Source of the DNA: CAYZED01 sp964477445
GTDB lineage: Bacteria; Bacillota; Clostridia; Lutisporales; Lutisporaceae
Direction of reading: 5' to 3'
NCBI GenBank assembly: GCA_964477445.1
Contig: CAYZED010000006.1
Location: forward strand, 62,001-126,000
Length of the DNA stretch: 64,000 nucleotides
The first letter of the stretch is position 1. Every line of letters begins with the position of its first letter. Below the pieces are notes generated by a model. It did no database searches. It saw only the letters and a program-made list of their open reading frames with translations, and had not been told where the DNA came from. Both the position numbers and the translations under genes were made by a program. Shown here in pieces: positions 1 to 6,293 of this stretch.

Positions 1-1
1 C

Positions 2-493
2 AACAGCCATTTTACTTCCACGATGTCCTTCTAGTCTTCCCATTAAATTATCGTTTAAATAGTGATTAACTATTGTATATCCGACACAAAAATAAGATGT
101 ATTTTTATCCTCATTTTTCTTTTCAATTTCATGTTGAGCCATCTGTATACCTTCAATTTCAAGGCTTCCAACATCGTCTCTTTCAATTTCTGTCTCTGGG
201 TCAATATCTCTTTCAACGGCAACTTTAAATGTCTTTAACGAACGACCAGCTGCTGCTACTGCAACTCTTTTTATTTCATATCCAGTTTGTGCTTCTAGAC
301 TTTCTTTAACTTTTTTTACTGCCTTAGCTACTAATTCAACATCGTGAACTTGTCCATCATACATAGCACGTTCTTTATGCTCTTCAATGTCCCAAGCTAA
401 TATTTTTATGAGATCGCCATCTTTAAATCCGGCCATCCCTATAACAGTTCTAGTGCCTATATCCATTGATACTAATAATTCATGTTCTGACAT
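2..493 (-). CDS. FtsA/actin-fold cell-division-like protein, C-terminus cut by window edge
   Basis: The reading frame begins with ATG at 493 and runs off the left end after 164 codons, so only the N-terminal part is visible. The start MSEHELLVSMDIGTRTVIG carries the phosphate-1 loop pattern of the actin/Hsp70 ATPase fold (D-x-G-T-x-x near residues 11-15). It is followed by a stretch (GYEIKRVAVAAAGRSLKTF) that resembles the SHS2-bearing N-terminal part of FtsA. FtsA-like proteins bind ATP and tether FtsZ or pilus machinery to the membrane. Clostridia often carry a long FtsA-related protein besides the division FtsA, so the exact paralogue cannot be told from this fragment. The GNAT gene lies 59 bp upstream in the same direction. 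Confidence 0.7.
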   Translation of the reverse strand, partial: MSEHELLVSMDIGTRTVIGMAGFKDGDLIKILAWDIEEHKERAMYDGQVHDVELVAKAVKKVKESLEAQTGYEIKRVAVAAAGRSLKTFKVAVERDIDPETEIERDDVGSLEIEGIQMAQHEIEKKNEDKNTSYFCVGYTIVNHYLNDNLMGRLEGHRGSKMAV

Positions 494-552
494 TTTGAAC
501 ACACCCCTAAATTTTTTTACCAATTTTCATAATACCATAAAGGTAGTACTTT

Positions 553-1449
553 TTAAACACTCACATCATTATTAATAATAGACATTAATAATTCGTCTAC
601 ATATTTCCCATCAACTTTGGCTGAGTTTCTGAGCAATCCCTCTTTTTCAAATCCGATTTTTAAATAGCATTTTATTGCGTTTTCATTATATGAGTATACT
701 CGAAGCGATACTCTTTTTAGTTTCATAACTTCAAACACATATTTTATGATAGTTTTTATTGCATCTCCGCCAAAACCCTTGCCTTGTTCAAATTTATTTC
801 CTATTCTAATTCCCATCATACAGTTACGATCTCGTTCATTAATATCATATAATTGAATCGTGCCGATAATTCTGTCCTGTTCTTTCTTAACTATAACTAA
901 ATTTAATGGATCAGACCCAAAACTATAGCTCATATTATATCGTATTTTGTCTATAGACGGCTCGGTGTAAGCATAGCCAGCTAGATTATTCAATTCATTA
1001 TCTATATACCAAAGTAATATTTCCTGCATATCACTTTCAATTGCTCTTCTGAGATATGTATTCTCCCCATCGAGTTTTTCAGGCACCATATAATTGTTAA
1101 TCATTTCAGACGATTTAAGATAATCAAAAAAATAAACAAACAATCTCCAAGGTTTATTTAGATATATATCTTTATTTTTTATTATTTTTTCAAAAATATT
1201 CTTTCTAATACTAAATGAAATATTAACATTTATAATACTACCTTCAACAATTTTTCTTTTCCCAAATTCCATCGTAGCTGAATATGTCTTAAGCATGTCT
1301 TGATCCAAAATTTTTATAGTAAATTGCTCGCAACTTAACAGCAAAATATTATCTTTAATATAACGACCTAAGCTACTTTTCTCAAGATTATTTCCGATTT
1401 CGTCTATTAGCCCAATAAATTCAATAACTTTGATTTCTTGTTCTGTCAT
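553..1449 (-). CDS. GNAT N-acetyltransferase (RimJ/RimL type) with extra N-terminal region
   Basis: A 298-residue protein starting at 1449 behind a GAGGA ribosome site. Residues about 128-290 form a GNAT domain of the Acetyltransf_3 type. The acetyl-CoA loop is visible as EQGKGFGGDA (221-230), followed by the N-E-N-A-I-K-C-Y and I-G-F-E-K-E-G-L-L-R signatures typical of RimJ/RimL-like enzymes, which acetylate amino groups of proteins or small molecules. Residues 1-125 precede the catalytic domain; I do not recognise them, and most GNAT enzymes of this type are only about 180 residues long. The substrate is unknown. The enzyme class is sure, the specific role is not. Confidence 0.8.
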   Translation of the reverse strand: MTEQEIKVIEFIGLIDEIGNNLEKSSLGRYIKDNILLLSCEQFTIKILDQDMLKTYSATMEFGKRKIVEGSIINVNISFSIRKNIFEKIIKNKDIYLNKPWRLFVYFFDYLKSSEMINNYMVPEKLDGENTYLRRAIESDMQEILLWYIDNELNNLAGYAYTEPSIDKIRYNMSYSFGSDPLNLVIVKKEQDRIIGTIQLYDINERDRNCMMGIRIGNKFEQGKGFGGDAIKTIIKYVFEVMKLKRVSLRVYSYNENAIKCYLKIGFEKEGLLRNSAKVDGKYVDELLMSIINNDVSV

Positions 1450-1511
1450 AGTTCCTCACAATAATTAAAATTTCTATATCTTAATATTATCATACACCTT
1501 TAAAAAACAGA

Positions 1512-1542
1512 ACCGTATATAATCACTAAAATAATATACGGT
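1512..1542 (-). terminator. Rho-independent terminator after kbl
   Basis: ACCGTATAT (1512-1520) pairs with ATATACGGT (1534-1542). On the minus strand the stem is followed by a T run (A run at 1503-1508 on the plus strand), which fits transcription end for kbl. Confidence 0.75.
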
Positions 1543-1579
1543 CCTTTTATTATATTCGAAAATAAACACTGAATGTTTT

Positions 1580-2780
1580 CTATTTAATTAATCCAAGTTC
1601 TCTGCCAACTTTTTCGAAAGCCTTCGCAGCTTCATCAAGATCTTCCTTAGAGTGCGCCGCTGTAACAATAGTTCTAACTCTCGCTCCATTTTTAGCAACC
1701 GTAGGAAAAACAATACTCTGTGCAAAAACACCTTCTTCAAAAAGTCTTCTACTTAATTCTACCGCTAATTTAGAATCACCTGTAATAATTGGCGTAATAG
1801 GTGTTTCACTGTTACCAGTATTAAATCCTAAATCATTAAGTTTCTTNNNNNNNNNNCTTCTTAAAATAATTTGCATTCTCCCACATAGTATCTGTTCTTT
1901 CAGTGCTTTCCGAAAGAATATTTACTGCTTCAATACACGCTGCAGCAACTGAAGGCGGAACAGCCGTACTAAAAAGGAAAGAACGACCTCTATGATTTAA
2001 CCATTCTGTTAAATTTTTTCTTCCTGCAATGTATCCACCTACAACACCTATCGCTTTTGAGAGAGTCCCTAATTGAACATCTACTCTATCAGATAGACCA
2101 AAATGATGTGCAGAGCCCTGTCCATTTGTACCAAGAACCCCTGAAGAATGAGCATCATCAACATAAGTTAAACAACCATATTTTTCTGCAAGTTCTACAA
2201 TTTCTGGAAGTTTAGCAATGTCTCCATCCATGCTGAAAACACCATCAGTTATTATTAGCTTAATATTATAACGATCTTTTACTTCCAAAATTACTCTTTC
2301 TAGATCTTTCATGTCACTATGTTTATATCTAACTACATCAGCTTTGCTAAGTCTGCAACCATCAATTATACTTGCATGATTTAGTTCATCTGAAATAACT
2401 ACGTCACCTTTATCCACGATTGCTGGAATAGCTCCTGAATTAGCTGTGAACCCTGATGTAAATGTCAGTACAGATTCAACATGCTTAAACTCAGCAAGCT
2501 TCGCCTCTAAGTCTTCATGTATACTCATATTGCCAATAATTGTTCTAACTGCGCCAGCGCCAACTCCCCACTTCTCAATAGCTTCGATAGCTGCTTTTTT
2601 CATCCTTGGGTGATTTGCTAGCCCAAGATAATTATTTGAGGAAAGATTTATAACATTCTTACCATTAATTATACATCTTGCATCTGATGGCGATTGCAGA
2701 ACTGCTAGTTTACGATAAATACCCTGTTCTTTAAGTTCGTTAAGTCTTTCTGTGATAAAATCCAAATCGTGAATTCCCAT
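1580..2780 (-). CDS. kbl: Glycine C-acetyltransferase (2-amino-3-ketobutyrate CoA ligase), interrupted by a 10-N gap
   Basis: A PLP enzyme of the alpha-oxoamine synthase family that converts 2-amino-3-ketobutyrate plus CoA to glycine and acetyl-CoA, the second step of threonine breakdown. The start at 2780 follows an AGGTAG site. Visible signatures are NLSSNNYLGL (45-54), DELNHASI (131-138), YVDDAHSSG (206-214) and the Schiff-base lysine in LGTLSKAIG (Lys242). The C-terminal part TGNSETPITPI also fits. Ten Ns at 1847-1856 split the gene after ...ANYFKK; the other side resumes KKLNDLGF. Removing the Ns, with or without a 3-base overlap, keeps one frame of about 395-396 residues, the family's usual length, so the gap is almost certainly an assembly artefact. 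The protein supplies glycine, which matches the glycine cleavage operon in this window. Confidence 0.93.
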
Positions 2781-2923
2781 TTTCTACCTCCATAAAATAT
2801 ATTTTTAAAAAAACTGAAAATCTAACATAATTATATCATCTGAAATTAATCTTGAAAATATATTTTTTACGTTTTTATATACAATTTGTGTTTTTTGTGT
2901 TTCATTTAAAATACAAGTGTCTA

Positions 2924-3721
2924 TTACTTAACAAAATTTTTCAATACCCCAATGTTTTGTACAAATACTTCTATCGTATCTCCGCTCTTAACTGGACCAA
3001 TTCCAGCTGGAGTTCCTGTAATAACAATGTCGCCTTTTTCAAGTGTCATAATTTCTGATATATAGCTAAGTATTTTTCCGGCATCATTGATGAAATATGA
3101 AGTATTAGATTTTTGGACAACGTCTCCATTTAAACGTGCTTCAATATCTAAGTTATTCCAATCAAGACCTGTCACTATCCATGGGCCAAAGGGTGCAAAT
3201 GTATCAAATGATTTCGCTCTTGTCCACTGTCCATCCTTCTTTTGGAGATCACGAGCAGTGACATCGTTAAAGCAAACTCCGCCAAAAACCCCATTTAATG
3301 CTTCATCAGGAGAAACATCTTTCAATGTTCTTCCAATTACAAGTCCTAGTTCAGCCTCATAGTCTACTCTTTTTGACATTTTCGGGATTTTAATAACACC
3401 TAAATGAGGAATAGCAGCAGTCGCTGGTTTCATAAAGATAATCGGGTCTTCCTGAAGATTCATACTTACTTCATAGGCGTGATCTTTGTAATTAATTCCC
3501 ACTGCAATTATTTTCCCTGGTTCGCACGGTGTTAGAAAACTAACTTCTTTTATGTCAGCCACTTCGAGCTCGTCGTCATCATTTCCTTCAATATCATTCA
3601 TTATTTCTTCTAGTGATTTTATCTCGGTGTCGAGAAAATTTTTATAAAGAAAGACAACTTGTTCATCAACTACTATGCAATATCTGATTTCATTTTTATA
3701 AAGCACTCTTCCTAGTTTCAT
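2924..3721 (-). CDS. Fumarylacetoacetate hydrolase family protein
   Basis: 265 residues. ATG at 3721 is chosen because GGAGG lies 7 bases upstream; the more upstream possible start at 3739 would place that site inside the gene. The C-terminal FAH domain (about 70-262) has GINYKDHAYE (75-84), the metal ligands in DYEAELGLVIG (Glu122, Glu124) and the FNDVTARDLQ segment (Asp153). The family hydrolyses or decarboxylates acylpyruvates and related 1,3-dicarbonyl acids with a divalent metal (homoprotocatechuate-pathway isomerases, acylpyruvases, oxaloacetate decarboxylases). There is no aromatic-degradation neighbour here, so the substrate is open. The N-terminal 65 residues correspond to the variable lid domain. 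Confidence 0.85.
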   Translation of the reverse strand: MKLGRVLYKNEIRYCIVVDEQVVFLYKNFLDTEIKSLEEIMNDIEGNDDDELEVADIKEVSFLTPCEPGKIIAVGINYKDHAYEVSMNLQEDPIIFMKPATAAIPHLGVIKIPKMSKRVDYEAELGLVIGRTLKDVSPDEALNGVFGGVCFNDVTARDLQKKDGQWTRAKSFDTFAPFGPWIVTGLDWNNLDIEARLNGDVVQKSNTSYFINDAGKILSYISEIMTLEKGDIVITGTPAGIGPVKSGDTIEVFVQNIGVLKNFVK

Positions 3722-3790
3722 TTTGAGTTCCTCCCACAATTCACAGAAATTTTACTACTACTCTAATTTTAGCATAAGTTTAACTGAAAA

Positions 3791-3815
3791 GGACAGCCTA
3801 CATAATAAGCCGTCC
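3791..3815 (-). terminator. Terminator after thiT
   Basis: GGACAGC (3791-3797) pairs with GCCGTCC (3809-3815), with one G-U pair in minus-strand RNA. A short T run follows on the minus strand, just beyond the thiT stop codon. Confidence 0.6.
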
Positions 3816-3828
3816 CTGAATTACATAT

Positions 3829-4389
3829 TCAATTATACTTCTTGTTTTCAGGTTCGGGCGTGAATCTTTCTAAAACAGGTTTATACAAAATCGGAGCGAC
3901 TACCATGGTAATTAACGCTTCCGGACCAAAATAAGAAATGTTATATATTATTGAATAAATCCATGCATTTTGGCCTTCGGGTGCATACGATGCGTATAAT
4001 ACTGCACCAGAAATAACATGTATGATATATCTACTAATTAATGCAAGTGCAATAGCCATCATACTTTTTATAAAAGTAATTTTGCCTTTTTTGTTAAACA
4101 AACCTGCTACCCCTAGCACTCCAAAGGCTAATACATAGTCTAACAAAATCGACCATGGCCCTAACGCTTGAAATCCAACCATAAACTGTATAAGACCATA
4201 TGCAAAACTCACCATAATACCCGGTTTAAAACCCCATCTCAATGCAAAGAAAAGTATGGGTATCATACTTGCTGGTGTAATACTTCCACCTTGTGGCATT
4301 CTAAAAACTGTTAGCATACTAAGCCCAGTTGCTAAAGCAAGCATAATTCCGCCTTCTGCGATAATTCTTGTAAGTCTTCTTGTATTCAT
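3829..4389 (-). CDS. thiT: ECF transporter thiamine-binding S component ThiT
   Basis: A 186-residue integral membrane protein. ATG at 4389 follows GGAGGAG by 7 bases; an in-frame TTG at 4407 is less likely because it lies upstream of that site. About six membrane segments alternate with short loops. The sequence (LATGLSMLTVFRMPQGGSIT, FFALRWGFKPG, ALGPWSILLDYVLAFG, HVISGAVLYA) matches the ThiT family, which binds thiamine and docks to a shared EcfA-A'-T energizing unit. No such unit is in the window, which fits group-II ECF systems. Regulation is expected through the TPP riboswitch at 5733-5818, but about 1.25 kb of palindromic repeats separates the two; the first repeat starts only about 8 bases upstream of the ribosome site. 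Confidence 0.92.
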   Translation of the reverse strand: MNTRRLTRIIAEGGIMLALATGLSMLTVFRMPQGGSITPASMIPILFFALRWGFKPGIMVSFAYGLIQFMVGFQALGPWSILLDYVLAFGVLGVAGLFNKKGKITFIKSMMAIALALISRYIIHVISGAVLYASYAPEGQNAWIYSIIYNISYFGPEALITMVVAPILYKPVLERFTPEPENKKYN

Positions 4390-4410
4390 TCTTAATCTCC
4401 TCCTCAATAA

Positions 4411-4503
4411 GATTTTCGTACTAGAGCTACTTAACGAGTAAGCAGCGAAGTTAAGCGAAGCGCACGCTGTTTGTATGAGTTTAGTGGCTCTGTAACGAAA
4501 ATC
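4411..4503. repeat. 93-bp palindromic unit, copy 1
   Basis: Begins GATTTTCGTACTAGAGC and ends GGCTCTGTAACGAAAATC. The ends are imperfect inverted repeats over roughly 35 bp, with an inner CAGCG/CGCTG stem. The same length and near-identical sequence recur at 4621-4713. Confidence 0.85.
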
Positions 4504-4572
4504 GCCTATAAAATTGTGTTCTTCTGATAATGTAATACCATGAAGATAGGGCTACTAAGCGAAGTGCATTAA

Positions 4573-4618
4573 GATTTTCGTACTAGAGCTACTTAACGAA
4601 TAAACAGCGAAGTGCACT
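4573..4618. repeat. Half copy of the 93-bp palindromic unit
   Basis: Contains only the left arm, from GATTTTCGTACTAGAG through CAGCGAAGTGCAC. It is immediately followed by a full unit. A second half copy lies at 5426-5470 in the same relation to a full unit. Confidence 0.8.
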
Positions 4619-4620
4619 AA

Positions 4621-4713
4621 GATTTTCGTACTAGAGCTACTTAACGAGTAAGCAGCGAAGTTAAGCGAAGCGCACGCTGCTAATATGAGTTTAGTGGCTC
4701 TGTAACGAAAATC
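4621..4713. repeat. 93-bp palindromic unit, copy 2
   Basis: Same borders and length as 4411-4503, differing mainly in the TGCTAATATG segment near the centre. Its right end merges into the 25-26 bp tandem block. Confidence 0.85.
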
Positions 4714-4714
4714 G

Positions 4715-4892
4715 CTCTACGTTTTCTGTAACGAAAATCGCCTTAAAATTATGTAACAAAAATCGTCTTGAAATTCTGTAACGAAAATCGCCTTAAAATT
4801 GTGTAACGAAAATCGCCTTAAATTCTCTGTAACGAAATTCGCCTTAAAATTCTGTAACGAAAATCGTCTTAAATTCTCTGTAACGAAAATCG
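4715..4892. repeat. Tandem block of seven 25-26 bp units
   Basis: Units end at 4740, 4765, 4790, 4815, 4841, 4866 and 4892. Each carries a nearly invariant CTGTAACGAAAATCG core and a variable CCTTAAAATT-like spacer. The core equals the right end of the 93-bp palindrome, so the block looks like repeated duplication of that end. One stray unit lies at 5633-5657. Confidence 0.88.
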
Positions 4893-4959
4893 TTTTAAAA
4901 ATAATGTTCTGTCTGAAAGTTTCTTCTGCTATGTCCATTGTTACTAAGTAAAGTGCGCC

Positions 4960-5065
4960 AATGCTAATTTGCGTTTATCATTATTGTTCTTTCCACTACA
5001 CCTTAAATTCATTAGCGCAAATTATCATAATGCTTAAAAGAGTTTAGTATCTCTTAACGAAAATC
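4960..5065. repeat. Second palindrome type plus right arm of the 93-bp unit
   Basis: GCTAATTTGCG near 4963 is mirrored by CGCAAATTATC near 5016. It is followed by a degraded right arm (GAGTTTAGTATCTC, then TTAACGAAAATC). The same inner palindrome lies inside the unit at 5474-5632. Confidence 0.7.
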
Positions 5066-5078
5066 TCTACTAATACCT

Positions 5079-5293
5079 CCCCTACAGTTTTTCGCTTTAT
5101 TTTTAGCGTCAGACGAGGCACAAGTGATGTTTGNNNNNNNNNNNNNNNNNNNNNNNNNNNNNNNNNNNNNNNNNNNNNNNNNNNNNNNNNNNNNNNNNNN
5201 NNNNNNNNNNNNNNNNNNNNNNNNNNNNNNNNNTGCGAAAGCACGTATACTTAATACGTAATTGAGCAAATCATCACGCAGTAACGAAAATCG
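5079..5293. repeat. Unit of about 108 bp, first copy, interrupted by a 100-N gap
   Basis: The sequence before the Ns (5079-5133) and after them (5234-5293) matches the left and right parts of the intact copy at 5306-5413. The two sides share the bases TG at the junction, so the true gap is probably about zero and the stated length is a placeholder. Confidence 0.8.
5134..5233. other. Scaffold gap (100 N)
   Basis: One hundred Ns inside a repeat unit. The neighbouring intact copy shows GTGATGTTTG continuing directly into CGAAAGCACG, so little or no sequence need be missing unless more repeat copies were collapsed here. Confidence 0.9.
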
Positions 5294-5305
5294 CTACGAA
5301 TATCA

Positions 5306-5413
5306 CCCCTACAGTTTTTCGCTTTATTTTTAGCGTCAGACGAGGCACAAGTGATGTTTGCGAAAGCACGTATACTTAATACGTAATTGAGCAAATCATC
5401 ACGCAGTAACGAA
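5306..5413. repeat. Unit of about 108 bp, second (intact) copy
   Basis: Starts CCCCTACAGTTTTTCGC and contains GTGATGTTTGC mirrored by GCAAATCATCAC, plus an inner ACGTAT/ATACGT stem. A 17-base stretch at 5317-5333 is the reverse complement of 5663-5679, the T-tail of the riboswitch terminator, which suggests that riboswitch-proximal DNA was captured. Confidence 0.8.
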
Positions 5414-5473
5414 GTCTCACTCTAAGATTTTCGTACTAGAGCTAATTAACGAATAAGCAGCGAAGTGCACCAA

Positions 5474-5632
5474 GATTTTCGTACTAGAGCTACTTAACGA
5501 GTAAGCAGCGAAGTTAAGCGAAGCGCACTAATGTTAATTTGCGTTTATCATTAGTTTTTTTCACTAAAACTTAATTCATAACGCAAATTATCATAATGCT
5601 TAGATGAGTTTAGTGGCTCTGTAACGAAAATC
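5474..5632. repeat. 93-bp palindromic unit with a second palindrome nested inside
   Basis: The left arm (from 5474) and right arm (to GTAACGAAAATCG at 5632) match the 93-bp units. About 76 bp (5527-5602) with AATTTGCG/CGCAAATT arms replace the short centre. This is direct evidence of one repeat inserted into another. Confidence 0.8.
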
Positions 5633-5674
5633 GCCTTTAAATTCTTTAACGAAAATCGCAACAAAAATAAAGCG

Positions 5675-5704
5675 AAAAAAAACCGTGCACGGGTTGTGCA
5701 CGGT
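5675..5704 (-). terminator. Intrinsic terminator of the TPP riboswitch
   Basis: A perfect 9-bp stem, ACCGTGCAC (5682-5690) with GTGCACGGT (5696-5704), has a 5-base loop. On the minus strand it is followed by a run of about eight T. It lies about 30 bases downstream of the aptamer and is the likely OFF expression platform when TPP is bound. Confidence 0.9.
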
Positions 5705-5732
5705 AAGTATTATATAAATCAATACATGCCAT

Positions 5733-5818
5733 TACGCTTCCCTCCGTTAGAATTAACTTAACAGGTTCAAAGGGTCAGTGCTTTCACACTATCTCAGCTT
5801 TCGCTCCCCCAGCAGATT
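5733..5818 (-). promoter_or_regulatory. TPP (THI-box) riboswitch
   Basis: Read on the minus strand, the segment has the conserved TPP aptamer blocks in order: GGGGGAGCG, GCTGAGATAG, GACCCTTTGAACCTGTTAAG and TCTAACGGAGGGAAGC. A perfect terminator hairpin follows. The next gene downstream on that strand is the thiamine transporter thiT, so thiamine pyrophosphate should shut its transcription down. Confidence 0.95.
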
Positions 5819-5835
5819 TTTATTTTGTTAAAAGT

Positions 5836-5841
5836 ATTATA
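5836..5841 (-). promoter_or_regulatory. Probable -10 box for the TPP riboswitch transcript
   Basis: TATAAT on the minus strand, 18 bases after a weak TTGCGT -35. It would place the transcript start a few bases before the aptamer. Confidence 0.5.
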
Positions 5842-5900
5842 GTTCATTCTCAGTTCAAAACGCAATGCAAATTATTCCAAGTAATCTAACTCACATTTAT

Positions 5901-6242
5901 CTATGCTATCCCTGGTGAAAACACAGCATAAAGTAGTATATCTGATTCACCTATGTTTTTCATGCCATGAACCTTGCCTGGTGGGGCTATAATCAAATTT
6001 CCTTCTGTCACAATTTTCTTTTCTTCCTCAATAAAAGCTTCGCCTTCACCCCTTAGCATATAAAACATCTCCATAACATCATGAACATGTGGTGATAAAG
6101 TTGCATTCGGCATTATTCTGACTATGCTAGCAGATAATCTTTCTGTTTCTGCAGTTGTTGCTAATTGACGAATAAATACGTTTTCAAATTTAGGATGAGG
6201 AACTTCGCTTATTTCCGACAAGTGTTTAATTATCATTTCCAT
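5901..6242 (-). CDS. Small single-domain cupin protein
   Basis: 113 residues, almost entirely one conserved cupin barrel. Metal ligands of motif 1 are visible as H52, H54 and E58 in SPHVHDVMEMFYML, and motif 2 as H92 in PPGKVHG. Such proteins bind a divalent metal and serve as isomerases, dioxygenases or small-ligand sensors; the sequence alone does not say which. The gene sits between the LTA-synthase-like gene (51 bp upstream) and the TPP riboswitch and is transcribed in the same direction. Fold is confident, function unknown. Confidence 0.8.
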   Translation of the reverse strand: MEMIIKHLSEISEVPHPKFENVFIRQLATTAETERLSASIVRIMPNATLSPHVHDVMEMFYMLRGEGEAFIEEEKKIVTEGNLIIAPPGKVHGMKNIGESDILLYAVFSPGIA

Positions 6243-6293
6243 TTGTTTTCTCGCCTCTATTTCTTTATTATTTAATTTTAAATTTTAAATTTT

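Larger units (their letters stand above)
4411..5658. repeat. Nested palindromic repeat array between TPP riboswitch and thiT
   Basis: About 1.25 kb with no credible gene. It is built from several repeat types sharing the core ACGAAAATC or its complement GATTTTCGT: two 93-bp imperfect palindromes, half copies of them, a 25-26 bp tandem block, a second palindrome around AATTTGCG/CGCAAATT, and a duplicated unit of about 108 bp. The array fills the whole space from just after the riboswitch terminator to just before the thiT ribosome site. It looks like a self-nested, non-autonomous palindromic element (MITE- or REP-like), but I recognise no known family. Confidence 0.85.

Noticed and set aside
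4690..4892. CRISPR-like look of the 25-26 bp block
   Set aside because: The spacers are too short (10-11 bp) and nearly the same from unit to unit, and no cas gene is nearby.
4717..4938. A 73-residue minus-strand frame over the tandem repeats
   Set aside because: It is only the repeat read as protein (repeated F-V-T-E-N-L-R-R-F-S-L), with no ribosome site and no family resemblance.
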